Assembly (NCBI GenBank): GCA_032207245.1 | Contig: CM063503.1 | Coordinates: 62,315,340-62,379,339 of the forward strand | DNA: 64,000 bases | Direction of reading: 5' to 3' | Origin: Pardosa pseudoannulata | Lineage: Eukaryota; Arthropoda; Arachnida; Araneae; Lycosidae | In this document: positions 37,408 to 50,095 of the stretch, in pieces | Numbering within the stretch: the first letter of the stretch is position 1 | Layout: each line of letters opens with the position of its first letter | The notes under the pieces: model-generated | Seen by the model: the letters and a program-made list of their open reading frames with translations, nothing else | The model's database searches: none | Told to the model about the DNA's origin: nothing | Translations under genes and position numbers: made by a program

Positions 37408-37505
37408 ATCCTCTCAACATTAAAATAAAAGCACTAGAAGAAATACGCCAAGAAAAAGCAGATAAATCAGGAAATGTATTCTGTCTTCATCTTCTTAAAC
37501 CTTAA
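37408..37505 (+). CDS. Host gene exon 4, possible alternative last exon
   Basis: After the acceptor TTTTAATATTTTAG the phase-correct frame reads DPLNIKIKALEEIRQEKA, then DKSGNVFCLHLLKP and a stop at 37503-37505. A weak donor (GGAAAT/GTATTC) at 37475 would end the exon in phase 0, which does not fit the next exon (39455 needs one leftover base). Either a further exon lies between, or this is an alternative terminal exon that gives a shorter protein. The LEEIRQEKA block is the best family clue in the gene. Confidence 0.55.
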
Positions 37506-39454
37506 GGTATCCATCTACGTTCAGAGAACTGTTTTCTTTAAACGTAGCAACTAGTTCATGTTTTTATATTTTTAGATTTATTTTTTATATTATCATAGAG
37601 AATTGCACTTAAAAAATTTATTCCTGGAGAAGTTTTTATAAAATTTCTAATAAAGGAAGAAATTTTAGTAAAAAATCTGGGTTTTTTCAAAAGGTCTAAT
37701 TTTTTAATAAATTAAATTATTTGAGTATTTTTTTATGCAACACATTTCTTATATACTGGACTAGTCAATCACCTAAAATCTTTGCTTAATTTATATTTAA
37801 AAAAAAAATTTGGTCCTTCAAAATCATATACATTGAATTTTTAACAAATTTTCATTACCTTTATGTCTAACTATGAGCATAACATCATTAAACATTATCT
37901 AAATTTAAAGCTTTTAGGTGATTCACTAGTAAATACTATCAAAAGCATTCATAATAATTTTCAACAAAATATTTTAAGAACTTTTTGAGAAAAAGGTATA
38001 TGAAATTTATGAAAGCAACTTTAACTATTAAAAAATTAAAATACATGTTTAAAATTCCCCACACTTTCTTGCTTCAAAACTTTCTAATTGCCAAGTTGCT
38101 AATTATTAAAAGTACCAGAAAAATGTTTAAACTAATCTTCATGAAAATTTACAAAGTTTTGTCAATGTAAAATTATGATTTTTTGGTAAAAATTGACATT
38201 TTCAACATAGACAGATACCTTAAATGATGAAGTAGGGTATACCTCAGATAAAATTTAAACTCTAAAATATTACTGCTTTGCTTTATTACATGACTTAATA
38301 GGATCACCTTTCTTATTTCATACCAAGTAGTATGTAACTTTTCATAATATAATAAGTTGCCACTGTGAGTGAATTGTATATATTTGTGTTCTGGGATGTA
38401 ATCTACCCTACTCCACCATGTAGCATTTTTTTTTTTCTATTTCAACTGTTTAGTTTAGCTGTATGCCTTTTGTTCTTCTTTATTTTTCTTTTCTGTATAA
38501 TGTAACTTTTTTTTAACAATAGCAATTGTTTATGACCTCTCTATATGCTAAGAATGTTTTTTTTTTCTCATTTGTATTTATAATTTGAAATTTATATGTA
38601 TGTAAGCTGTCTGTATATCTTAAAGTATATAAGGTAAAATTTATAGGAATTATTCTTTAAATTCATTAAATTTTATTTAATACACAAGAAATCAAATTTT
38701 AGAGTTTAATACACTCAACCTTCCAAATTATGTTATAGAACTTAGCTTGCCTCTTAACCTCATTGCTTGTCCTCTATATCACAAGGATATACATATATAA
38801 TGCTTTATATATCTATCATCTATACTTGTATATCTTATGTGGTACACAATGAACTAATTTTAAGCAGAAAATAATTTTGTGTTCTTAAATTTCTTTTATA
38901 TTTTTCAGTTAGATGTGTGAAATTTTAAGCTTTTTATTTAATGTACATCAGAACAAAATGTATCAGCCAAAGTTATGGGTTAATGACAAGTGCATGCAAA
39001 TATTTTCATAAGGTAATAGATACCGTATATTTGTCTAATCTGTTTTGATACTTTAGATTATATTCCTATCATTATTCATTATTCTAAATATTGTTTGCAG
39101 GTTGGTTCACAATAATTTTATTTGTTACTGGAACTTTTTGCAAAGTTATTTAAACATACAAATATAAAACACAAAATTAATTGCAACATAACAAACTTAG
39201 GCTGCTCTTTTATGAAATGATATGTGTAAATAAATGCATTTTATCAAGCTTATTGCAAAAAGCATTAAAATTAAATATCTTAAATAAAAAGAGGAAAACT
39301 CCATTTTGACAATATCACTCATTTAGTTAAAATGGAATTGTTGGAGGTTGGTTCAGTGATGTTTGCCAAATAAGAATGGCATTAAAATATTATTTTTCTA
39401 ACAACTTAGTTCCCTTTTGTTCAAAGACTACCATGTAATTTTTTTTCTTTACAG
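37506..39454 (+). other. Intron between exons 4 and 5
   Basis: AT-rich. I looked for an exon that would reconcile the phases of exons 4 and 5 and found none I can support. Confidence 0.45.
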
Positions 39455-39584
39455 GTAAAAGGAAGAATGTTGAAGCCCCCTGTGCTAACAAAAATGAAAA
39501 ATGTATGAAAGCTGAATCATTACCTTCTAATTTAAGTAACAATTTACCTGTAAATGATGTAAAGAGTAATTCAATGAATGAAAA
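39455..39584 (+). CDS. Host gene exon 5
   Basis: Acceptor TTTTTTCTTTACAG and donor GAAAA/GTATGG bound a 130-bp exon. Entered with one base from the upstream exon it reads GKRKNVEAPCANKNEKCMKA, then ESLPSNLSNNLPVNDVKSNS and MNEK. Phases fit a direct join from exon 2 or 3 (one base left over) and to the last exon (two bases left over). Lys/Asn/Ser-rich, without a recognised domain. Confidence 0.7.
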
Positions 39585-40022
39585 GTATGGCATTTTGAAA
39601 TGTACATTTTATTTTCAGTTTTATAAAATAATTTGTGACTGAATTGCTTTTCTTATTATTATGACTATTAATAATTTATTATACTGCTGCTGTAAATTTT
39701 GAATAATAGATAATAGATTAACAATAAATTTTCTTCAGGTAATAATACCGTTTATAAATTATTTATTAATAGTAGAATTAAAAATATCTTTTCACTTAAA
39801 TTTTGTTTCCTAGTTTGTAGAAATTTTAAATCTCAGTGAAAAAAAATCTTTACAATTTAATATTCTCTATTATTTAGAAAATTTTATCTTCATAAAAGTA
39901 TATTTTCTAGGAAAGAAAAAACAAATTTGATATCTGCCTTAACAGAAGAAATTGTGTCACTGACTTGTATATTGGTATTTCAATACTATTTTTGTATTAA
40001 GTTTTATTTTTTATTTATTTAG

Positions 40023-40257
40023 GCAAATGAAAACAGCAAGCCATCCTGTACTGAAGAAAAATACTTTGTCATTATCTGTATCACCTGCATCTGTTACAAA
40101 ACTTCTTGTAATAGAAATGGAGGAAGTAGAGCAAAGTTCTAGTAAAGGCTCTGGTAACTCATATCTAAAATCTGCCAGACCTGCTGTTAACATTTTAAAT
40201 AGTTTTCTTCTGGATGATGAAGAATTAGATTATGAGCCTGGTGATGTTCTACCTTAA
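40023..40257 (+). CDS. Host gene last coding exon
   Basis: Acceptor TTTTATTTATTTAG. The phase-correct frame begins QMKTASHPVLKKNTLSLSVS and runs 77 codons to a TAA at 40255-40257. The end is acidic (NSFLLDDEELDYEPGDVLP), a feature also seen at the C-terminus of ZC3H11A-type proteins, although the match is short. No membrane segment or catalytic motif. A 3' UTR follows with a polyadenylation signal ~305 bp downstream. Confidence 0.78.
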
Positions 40258-40562
40258 ATAGAACAGTTATTAGAGAACTGATTTTTAATCTGCTTTACAA
40301 TTGTGAAATTTTGTCAAACAGAACCTGATCACAATATTTTTCATTTTCTTTTTTAAGAGGAAACTTTACCTGGCTGCTTGTAAATATCTCCATTTGCACC
40401 TGTCTTCTTTTTTAATTCAAACATTCAAAAGTTATTCTGCATAGTTTATACAGTAGAAATGTGTTATTGCTGGAACAGTACAAAAATACTGTTAAATTGC
40501 TTTTGAGTATAACTTTTATAAAGACTGTACCATACTTATTTTTGTGCTTAAATTGTTTTTAT

Positions 40563-40568
40563 AATAAA
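40563..40568 (+). terminator. Polyadenylation signal AATAAA
   Basis: Canonical AATAAA about 305 bp after the stop codon of the host gene, the first clear signal downstream. Confidence 0.55.
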
Positions 40569-40612
40569 TGGTGATAATATTTTACTCTAATATTTATATC
40601 CTTTTATCAATT

Positions 40613-41843
<1,231 letters not shown>

Positions 41844-41847
41844 TTAA

Positions 41848-42083
41848 CCCTTTCGTGGGCTGTGGGAAGATTACTTCCCATCTACACGATCTTACAAAAC
41901 ACACCTGTAGGAAATGCAAAACTCATTCTAATATATTGGTCTTGCTATTGGAACGATGGGAAGACTGCTTCCCCTTCGGTTTTTCCTCTGTCATCTATTG
42001 TTCGATCGATTGAATAAAATTAGCAGTTCTGTTTTGAAAGTTTGGGAAACGTGGAGTGAGAAAAAAAATGGCCCACGAAAGGG
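41848..42083. mobile_element. 236-bp piggyBac-type MITE
   Basis: Bounded by perfect TTAA at 41844-41847 and 42084-42087. The 13-bp terminal inverted repeats are perfect: CCCTTTCGTGGGC on the left and GCCCACGAAAGGG on the right. Immediately inside is the palindrome GGGAAGATTACTTCCC, with a related GGGAAGACTGCTTCCC near 41957. It has no coding capacity. Confidence 0.88.
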
Positions 42084-42087
42084 TTAA

Positions 42088-43016
42088 TGAAAATGTTATT
42101 TTCACATTCTTGGAATGAGTGTCCCATTCTTTTATTGTTCATCTTTTTAGTCTCAGTTAAGTGGGTTTTATAATCTTTTTTCATCCATAATTTTTACACT
42201 TATGTTAAATCCCTTATCAGACATGTGAAAATTTGTAAATCATTTTTTTTTCATTTAGTGTATACTTTACATTGTAGGATAATAATGAATATTGGATTTT
42301 TTAAATATTAGTTTTTATAACAAATTGTTAATAATTCACTTAAAAAGTTTAATTATTTTTTATTTGCATAATTAAAATTCGTGAATGCAAAGAACATTTT
42401 CATATAAAAACATTTGTTATCACTTAGAATAAATACCATTATTGATTTAATAAAAGCCAGTAGGAAAAACACATTGTAAATGATAACATGAGTGGAACTG
42501 AACCTTGTACAATCAGGTCCGTTGTTGAATATGTTACCTCTACAAGACAGAGACATGTTCAGGTGATGTATAAAAGAAAGCTTTTTGTATTTACTGAACT
42601 AATTACTTTTTCTCCAATCTTCAATCTTAAAAAAATGTTTTTGTATTTGAACATTTTGTTGTCGCCGGAAATGAACCTATGTGCAAAATTTCAGATCTCT
42701 AGCTAGTGAAGAGAGTGGTTAAAAATTGATTACAAAATACCTACTGAAAAGTAAACTTAAATAAAAGTGATTATAAAACCTAAATTTGAGGACTATCCCT
42801 GAATTTTCAGTATATATGGTCATCATCCTAATGAAGGAGAACATGACGCTATGAACATGCATTAAAGATCTTTTACAGTGTTTTGACAATAAAGCATTTT
42901 GAATGACCCATTTAGGGTAATATGTGTTCAAAATTAAAGATCATCGCGAAATACACTTCTTCGTATAAAATTCATGTAGAAGCTCCCAAATGCTTTCGAA
43001 ATAATCACGGATATGA
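42088..43016. other. Non-coding sequence
   Basis: AT-rich. A 72-codon frame at 42488-42706 starts MSGTEPCTIRSVVEYVTSTR and could contain an exon ending at CAG/GTGATG (about 42562), but nothing links it to a gene. Nothing else was recognised. Confidence 0.35.
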
Positions 43017-43259
43017 TCACAGATAGGGGGGGAATGATGCCCAAGAGGGGGGGATTCCACCCCGGCCTTCGGGAACAGCAGTGGAGGAGATGCCAGCTCG
43101 GAACGAGAGGGAACGGACATTATTCTGGAAAGAGCTGAGACCGAGAGAGGTGCTTACCGCTCGGCGCAATTTAGTTATTCTCGGTCTTATTTCAGCCATG
43201 TTTTTGTGGTTAATGATGACCAATGTACATATGTTTACCAAAACCTGTAATTAATAAAT
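43017..43259. other. GC-rich block left of the solo LTR
   Basis: Higher in GC than surrounding DNA, with G-tracts (GGGGGGG) near 43024 and 43046. It is probably part of an older mobile element that received the LTR insertion. The composition resumes to the right of the LTR at 44279. The 74-codon - frame shows no motif. Confidence 0.35.
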
Positions 43260-43263
43260 ATAT

Positions 43264-44274
43264 TGTAACGATCTGTTACATGACCCTAAAGAACGAGGAG
43301 CCCGAAGGTCACCTTTCGCCGCGGACACTTACGATTAGCGGCAGGTATAAGCGGGTGGTCTAAATACACGTGGATACCTAATTGAAAACTGTTCGTGTGC
43401 TGGAGCCAGAACGTCTAGGGCTTTGTGAGAATGTTGAATGGAAAAACGCTGGGAAAAGATTGTAAATAATTACAGTGCACCTTGTCGCCCATTAGCGGTA
43501 GCGAAAAAGGCAATTAAGTTGTTTGGGTCGGCTGATCTGAAGACGGCTTTCCGGCCACATATGGAAACGAAACAGCTGATCCAGGCGGGAGGTGACCGCA
43601 AGATTGCATCATCCTGGTTCTGGAAGTTTCCCGAAGAATCGCGTAAGGGGAACCTGGTGCCGCTATAAAAGAAGAGTGACGGTGCTAAAACAAGGCTTTT
43701 TCTTCTTGAGGCTTCTTCCTGATAGAGCCTTCGTAGCTCGAGAAGAACCGCTCGTATCTCCGCTTCTGGAGTTTGCTTGATTAGAGACCGCCAGCGTCTC
43801 TGTTTGCTAAGAAGTCGACCTTCGACTTGGGAATTCCTTTCCCGTTATTTTGCTAATTTTTATTTTACTTCGTGCATAGAAGTAGGTAGCCGAGAGTGAC
43901 TTTGCTCTCAATTTGGATCGTCTTGCATCCCGGGATTTCCTTCACGAACCCCAGCGTGATACGCACTCTGAACTTTCGAACCTTGGTGTGAAAGCCGACT
44001 GTACAAATCGTACAACGTAGTGTCCGCGTTTATTACCGGCACTAATTAGCGAACAATTCCAGTAATTAGAAGCCCTAGCCATACTGTATCCGGTACCCAC
44101 GCATCCTTATTGTGTGAATGTCATCTCAGCACGAGATCCCGGAATATTTAACATCCTACTGAATCTGTACATAGCTGTACATAATTTATTCACCTGAATG
44201 AAATATTTAGTCTAAATAGTTTTCTAGCCTGTTTCATTGACGGCTTCGCCTACCATATTTCCAGTACGTTACAA
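43264..44274 (+). mobile_element. Solo LTR (retrotransposon), copy 2
   Basis: A 1011-bp LTR starting TGTAACGATCTGTTACATG and ending CCAGTACGTTACA. It is flanked by the 4-bp target-site duplication ATAT (43260-43263 and 44275-44278). A TATA box (GCTATAAAAGAAG) lies near 43664. It is the same family as 23773-24782, opposite orientation. No internal coding region is attached. The 76- and 62-codon frames inside it are not genes. Confidence 0.9.
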
Positions 44275-44278
44275 TATA

Positions 44279-45108
44279 GTCAAGGACCTTGTTGCTGCAA
44301 TAATTAATTGTCGGCCAGATAAGCTATCAGCGAACCCAAGATACCTGCTCCAGTAACAATAGGCGAATAGGTACAGAAACGAGGCATGCGGCTATCGGTG
44401 AAGACAGCCGGAGACGTGCGAGACGCCTTACAGCATTCTTCTCTAATGTTTGAAGAACACGTGCAATTAGGCCGGTGTATGCCCGCAATCTATTGACGAA
44501 GTTATGAGCGACACGCTCTTATGGAACAGACTGTAGTTCGAAATACGTAAGCTGAATTCGAGATGCATGTCTAATGTATCGACAATGTTTCATTAAAAAA
44601 ATGTTGCACTGGAAGTACCACTTCTTGTTGACATATAAAAAATAAGATATAAAAATGCAGGCCTTAAAAATGGGGTCAAAACGTTTATTAGATTAGGAAA
44701 ATTAATAAATATGTACAAAAAATTTAAGACTTAAAATACATAGTTGCACGATGGAGCACAATAAAAGATTAAATAAATACGAATATGAAGTTACACAGTG
44801 AAAAAACAAGTTAAAAAGATAAATACAAGATTAAGTAAATTAAAGTTAAAATAAAAATATTTACAATACGATTCAAAACATTAAAGAATTAAATTTAACA
44901 TTAAAAATTCAACATGTCATATATGTTTACATATTGCACATATTCTGAGTTTTGTAAAGAAAAAGAGAAATAAGGCAGATTTATCATTGATGATTAAATA
45001 TTTGTTTAAACGCACACACAGTATGAGCATCTTTATGCACATCTTTAGCTATATTTTTATACCTTGTAGTTTCTCTACACCCCCTTTATCTTTTCTGTTT
45101 ATGCGTTG
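44279..45108. other. Non-coding sequence right of the solo LTR
   Basis: The first ~300 bp are GC-richer, like the block left of the LTR. From about 44590 the sequence is AT-rich, probably the 3' flank or untranslated end of the hAT element that follows. No terminal repeat found. Confidence 0.4.
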
Positions 45109-45585
45109 TTAGATTAATGGTAAACGTCTACCCCTTATTTCTGCATCTGCTATAAATTCATCAATAACTAAATCTTTGTTAATTTCTCTTTCTCGTTCAA
45201 TGTACAAAAGCGCTAAGTTGCTTAGCCTTTCCTGTCCCGTTGTTATACGAAGGTAAGTTTTTAACCTTCGTAAGGAAGAAAAGCTTCTTTCGCAAGTTGC
45301 TGTGCTCGTTGGGATTGTCAAAAAAATTTTATACAAAGAATGCAAGTTTTCAAATCCACATTTCATGCTACTTCTTTTTATGAAGTTCAGTCTGTTCTTG
45401 AAACAGTCAATGTTTTCTGAACTAGAAATTATTTTATTAAAAATTTTTAATTCAGCTTCAAGACTCTCACGGTTTATTTTGTAAGTAACAGCTGCTAAAC
45501 TGATGCTCCTTTCTTTTGGGTTCTTATTGTTGAGTACATCGGATAATGCTTTTAATATCTCCAGATCATTGTAAGGAATTTGCAC
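45109..45585 (-). pseudogene. hAT transposase C-terminal dimerisation domain (ZMYM1-like)
   Basis: The piece reads QIPYNDLEILKALSDVLNNK near its start. It contains the classic hAT motif TATCERSFSSLRRLKTYLR, followed by GQERLSNLALLYIERE, and ends at a stop at 45109-45111. This is the hAT family C-terminal dimerisation region, closest to the ZMYM1-like group. The first visible codon is a GTG next to the upstream insertion, so this is not a start but a broken edge. The piece itself has no stop and looks fairly young. Confidence 0.88.
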
Positions 45586-45593
45586 TCACGACC

Positions 45594-46150
45594 TGTGTCT
45601 AGCATATGTGGGCCCTTGACGATATCTGCAAAATTGCCCCATTGACCCCTTCCATTGACTCCATTACCTTGGGGAAATAGGGGCCAGCCGTCTAAGGGGG
45701 GGGGCTGATAAGGTTTTTTGAATGTGTTGCTTGTTTGTTTTTGCAGGGCATCTGAAAGGAGGATTTTCCCTTTTCGAAAGGGCTCAAGTTTCGAGAAGCT
45801 GACCCCCCCCCCGGAGAAGGGAGAGAGGATATACGGGCAGTTGAGTTGGAGGAGTCGACATAGAGCCTGCGATCTGGAGACATCTCTGTTTTGCAGCAAG
45901 AGAATTTTAGATTTGGATATGAAACGCTCAGTCATCGGATCTGGTTAAGGACATGCTCTGAGACTCAGAACTATGATATTTTGTTATACTTTAATCTTTC
46001 ATCAATCTTGTAAATAAATGTTGTCTGTTACCCTTAAACTTTCGGAGGTAATTTAATGCATCCTCAGAGACGACCGAACACACTTGTCCAAGTAAAGTAG
46101 GCGGGCAGGTCACACGGTAGCATAGCGCCCCCAGAAAGGGGTGTGTTACA
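45594..46150 (+). mobile_element. LTR-like insertion in the hAT transposase
   Basis: A ~557-bp GC-richer segment interrupts the hAT coding sequence. It starts TGTGTCTAGC and ends GTGTGTTACA, so it has TG...CA ends. It has an AATAAA at 46013-46018, about 130 bp before the right end, as expected for an LTR in + orientation. It contains long C and G runs (near 45700 and 45802). No clear target-site duplication is visible, so the precise ends and the LTR assignment are tentative. Confidence 0.45.
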
Positions 46151-46844
46151 ATAATTTTCTTAGAATTTTGTTTCCATGTCTTGCATGATTAAATCTAATA
46201 CAGGAAAGTAGATATTTATTCTGTAATGATCTTTAGAGGATGTAGTTTTCTGTTTCTGTTCTCCTCCTCCAAGCTACTTTGGGACTTTTTTTTTCCTGGG
46301 TAGCTCTGGCGGTCTTAAATCTATTTCCATGGACAGTTTTTCACATTCATGCCATGTTTTTTTAAACTCTTCACAGCATAAATTTATCAGTGTGTTTTTA
46401 GTTGAGTTAATTATTTCTGTGGTTTTTCGCTTAATTTATCGTACAAGATTGTAAATATTTCCATAAAATATTGATATGAGTGAATACTTCCTTTAAAAAG
46501 ATTATACAAAATGCAAATTCGAAACATTCTCTCGATTGCAACAAAGCGTTGGCTTCATGTCCCCAAAATGCATCGTTTTCATTGATCTCTGTCAATGTAT
46601 CGATAACTTCTTTTAAGTTATCCATAATCGAACGAAGAGCATCAGCTCGGAAGCTCCATGTTATCTCCGGTAAAGATTTTAGTATAGTAGTCTGTTTCTT
46701 TTTATCGAAAGCAGATTTCCCTATGATTTTTTCAAACAAGGCATTTCGCTTTGCAGAAGCACTAATAAAGTTATGTAGCGTGTTTAAAACTCCGAAAGTG
46801 TTTCTGACAAACGAAATTATTTTGCTCATGTTTACAACACACAA
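46151..46844 (-). pseudogene. hAT transposase middle part (ZMYM1-like)
   Basis: The long frame 46431-46844 reads VVNMSKIISFVRNTFGVLNT, then SLPEITWSFRADALRSIMDN and KEVIDTLTEINEND, typical of the region between the RNase H-like core and the dimerisation domain in ZMYM1-like proteins (TRWSYRADA-type block). A further coding scrap nearer the insert reads YRINIYFPVLDLIMQDMETKF before a stop (about 46165-46240). Frameshifts or stops separate these from neighbouring pieces. Confidence 0.75.
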
Positions 46845-46897
46845 GTTTAAAACATCAGAGTAGCAATGGATGTATATTGCCAGTTTATTCTCTGCAC

Positions 46898-47664
46898 CTA
46901 TCTCCTATTTTGAACCCCGCTGTACAAACCATGCATAGCTGCAGCTTCGTCATAACACTGGGCACGTATATTCTGCAAATTTAGCCCTAGTGACTGTAGC
47001 ATAGATTTAATCAAAATCACTAGAGAAGAAGCATTACAATTATCTGTTTTCCGAAAACCAATGAAGCTCTCGTGTGGTGCCAAATCTTCGTCGACGTAAC
47101 GCAAGACTATTGATACTTGTTCTTGTAGTCCAAGATCTTGCGTCTCGTCTAATATCAAGCTAAACATGCCAACGGATTTTACATCTGAAATAATTGATCT
47201 TAGTATGTTATCTGCCATAAACTTGAGAAATAAATTTTGGTAATCTGGACTCAGGTACATGATTTTTTTTCTTTTTCTATATAATACCACCGTATTAATT
47301 CTTTATCACATTTGCTCCTTAGTCGCATTAATTCGAGAAAATTCCCTTTATTTAAACAATCTTCATCTCCTTTGTGGCCTCTCAAACCTATACTTTCTCT
47401 TGCACAATACAGAAGACTATCAAGGATGCTTTTAACATATTTTCTGGTCTCCGATACTAGTCTCGTGATGTGTATCAACTTTAGACATAACAGAGCCAGA
47501 AACTTGGATTTCTTTAAAACTATCAGCTTTGGCACACGCTTCTTTGTGAGAAATACTATTCTGATGCTATATAAACTTTTCTATCACTTTCTTCCAGTTA
47601 TTATAACCACTTGAAATAAAAGGTTGGTCTCTACATGATTTTTCTTGTCCACTCGGAAATGCTC

Positions 47665-47668
<4 letters not shown>
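46898..47668 (-). pseudogene. hAT transposase zinc finger and catalytic core part (ZMYM1-like)
   Basis: Starting next to the TA tract the - strand reads [32 protein letters not shown] and SISHKEACAKADSFKEIQ, the TTF-type finger region. After stops and frameshifts follows a long frame with MFSLILDETQDLGLQEQVSI, VLRYVDEDLAPHESFIGF and LNLQNIRAQCYDEAAAMHG. ILDET and (Q)CYDGA-like blocks are hallmarks of the DUF4371/hAT core, where acidic residues are catalytic. Several in-frame stops in 47300-47640 make it inactive. Confidence 0.82.
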
Positions 47669-47744
<76 letters not shown>

Positions 47745-48917
47745 TATATATATATATGTAAATATATTTGTAAATGTAATATATATATTTTTTTATAAAA
47801 TTATATATATATTTTTTTGTATAATGTTATAAAATATATATTTAATATATATATATGTTTTTTATGAAATATATAATATGTAAAATTTTGTTTTAATATA
47901 TGAAATATAATATATTTTACTATATATATTGTTGATAAATATTATATATATTAAAAATAAATATAAATATATGTTTATTGTTTATATATATATGTATTTT
48001 TAAATATATGTTAGTTTTATATATTAAATTTTTTAATTTTTTATTTTATGTTTATAATATATGTAATTTATATGAAAATATATATATGTTTTATATATAT
48101 ATATGTAAATAAATAATATTTATAACGATTATATTTTTTGTTATATATATATTTATTATTTTATTTAATATGTTAAATATGTTTTTTTGTATATATTAAA
48201 ATTTGTTATTTATATGAAAGATATAAATTTTAAAGAATAATATGTAATTGTTATTATATACATATTTATTTATATATATATTTTATATATATTTTTAAAA
48301 ATTTTTTATTATATAAGTATTTTATATTATTTTTTAAATTTGTAAAAAAAAATATATATATTTTTTAATGTTTTTTTATGTTATTTTATAGAAAAATATA
48401 TAATATGTATTTTATTATAATATAAAATGTTTTATTTTAAAATTTATTTATCTTTATATATATGTATATATGTATATATAAAAAAATATTAAAATTGTAT
48501 ATTTTATATAGATATTAATATTAATTTTATATCTATATGTATATATGTAAAATGATATATGAAATTTGTATATAATAAAATGTAAAATTATATATTTTTT
48601 TTTTGAAAAATAAATGTATATATGTATATATGTTAAATATAAAATATAATGTTATTGTTATATATTATATATGTTTTTTAAATATATAATATGTTTATAT
48701 ATATGTATAAATATATGTAAAATATATGTATACAAAATATGTTATATTTATATATATATATATGTATATATGTATAATATATAAATATGTATAATATGTA
48801 AAATATAAATATATATATGTATATGTATATGTATATGTGTATATAGATATATATATATATGTATATATGTATATATATATGAATTTAATATATACAATAA
48901 TATGTAAATATATATGA

Positions 48918-48982
<65 letters not shown>

Positions 48983-48996
48983 GTTATATATGTATG
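47669..48996. repeat. TA-rich simple repeat inside the hAT element
   Basis: About 1.3 kb of TATA-type repeats, pure at both ends (47670-47755 and 48924-48978) and interrupted in the middle. It lies between hAT coding pieces and next to the KRBA2-like element. Confidence 0.93.
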
Positions 48997-50095
48997 TTAC
49001 TGTGAAAGACCGAAATCTGGAGAATGTCGACTTTCACCGGTGAATGTCAACATTCACGTAGTCGTTTGGTGTATGTCCGAAATATTTGCTAAATACCCTT
49101 ATTTCTGACTTACACTGGTAAATGTCGACATTCACCATGCACTAATGGTGAATGTTGAACATGTCGGATATTTATATTTTCTTCTTCATAATACAGTCAA
49201 ATTTATAGTAATAGCACATGTAACTGTTGAACATAAAACAAACCGAACACTCTTAGAACAGAAAATAATACCAATAATTAACTTAATTATGTGATTGACG
49301 TTATATTATCTTATTTGTTGCAACAATTTATACTGCTATAGCAATTTGAATTGCACAAGAGTCCCTTACATTTATTAATGGCATTTAGTAACTAAACATT
49401 TCTTTTTGCAATGACAGCGTTTATAGCCATGCCCTCCACGTCCCAAATTAGCTTCAGCGGCTTCTCTCAGTGCGATATTTCTTGAGAAGAAATCTCATCT
49501 ATGGAGAGTAACTTTTCTTTACAAAATATAAACTGATTATTGGTATAAAGCTGCTTGAGCGAACCATTTTTGTTTACTTATTTATAAAAGTCGGAGTCTT
49601 CTATTCCAACAACAACCACCAATACATTTCGAGCATCTGTACGACCACGGTCGACATCAGGGACTTGTATTCACACAGTGTCATCAATTTGAGCAGGAGG
49701 AAATTTTCTTTTTGATGTCTGTAACATTTTAGTTGCATGCATTAGATTATCTTTTGCGGCCGCTTTTTTAATAGAAATAAACTTCTGCTGTTTAGTCATG
49801 GCTTGATAGAAGGTGTAATAGGTTGAAGCTCTTCTGTATTTTCCTTTGGAATGGATGCAGAAACTTTGGAGTATTCCTTCATGGTAATTGCTATTTTAAC
49901 ATATATATGTTTTAATAATAAAGTATGATTTAAAACGTAAAAAAAAATATTTTTCAACATTCACCATCAATGCATACGGATTGTCGACATACACCGGTGA
50001 TAGTCCGAATATGTAAGAATATAATCAAATATTCTGTCTTTCACCGAGGTATTTGGTGTATGTCGACATTCTCCAATTTCGGGTAATCACAGTAA
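48997..50095 (-). mobile_element. DNA transposon with KRBA2-like protein remnant
   Basis: The ~1.1-kb element has ~40-bp inverted ends: TTACTGTGAAAGACCGAAAT on the left, and on the right TTTCGGGTAATCACAGTAA. Both ends contain GGAGAATGTCGAC. Subterminal regions carry repeated palindromes such as GGTGAATGTCGACATTCACC in several variants. The interior encodes the tail of an integrase-type protein on the - strand. It is inserted in the hAT element between the SSDFILC and FRAFPSG coding pieces. No clear target duplication. Confidence 0.7.
49375..49822 (-). pseudogene. KRBA2-like integrase-type protein, C-terminal remnant
   Basis: The - strand reads TKQQKFISIKKAAAKDNLMH, KRKFPPAQIDDTV, stop, IQVPDVDRGRTDARNVLVVV and SLKQLYTNNQFIFCKEKLLS. 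After a frameshift follows GRGGHGYKRCHCKKKCLVTK and CH before a stop. The VDRGRxDxRNxL block, the NQF..C.EKLLS block and the final cysteine cluster (CxCxxxC) are the order seen at the end of KRAB-A domain-containing protein 2-like proteins, which derive from integrase-bearing Ginger-like transposons. The catalytic integrase part is missing and there are at least three disruptions. Confidence 0.6.

Larger units (their letters stand above)
32121..40568 (+). other. Host protein-coding gene, 3' part (possibly ZC3H11A-like)
   Basis: Short exons separated by AT-rich introns keep one reading frame across GT-AG junctions and end in a stop at 40255-40257, about 300 bp before an AATAAA signal. The protein parts are rich in Ser, Pro, Lys and acidic residues, as in a disordered protein. 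The block IKIKALEEIRQEKADKSG resembles the (V/I)KTLEEIRxEKA motif of ZC3H11A, a CCCH zinc-finger protein linked to mRNA export, and the acidic end would also suit it. The diagnostic CCCH fingers would lie in N-terminal exons not found here, so the identity is tentative. Confidence 0.5.

Noticed and set aside
42488..42706. First exon of a gene (MSGTEPCTIRSVVEYVTSTR...)
   Set aside because: One possible donor follows, but I found no promoter, partner exon or family similarity.
43438..43780. Open reading frames inside the solo LTR
   Set aside because: They lie within a clearly bounded LTR and do not carry over as an open frame in the other LTR copy as far as I can see.
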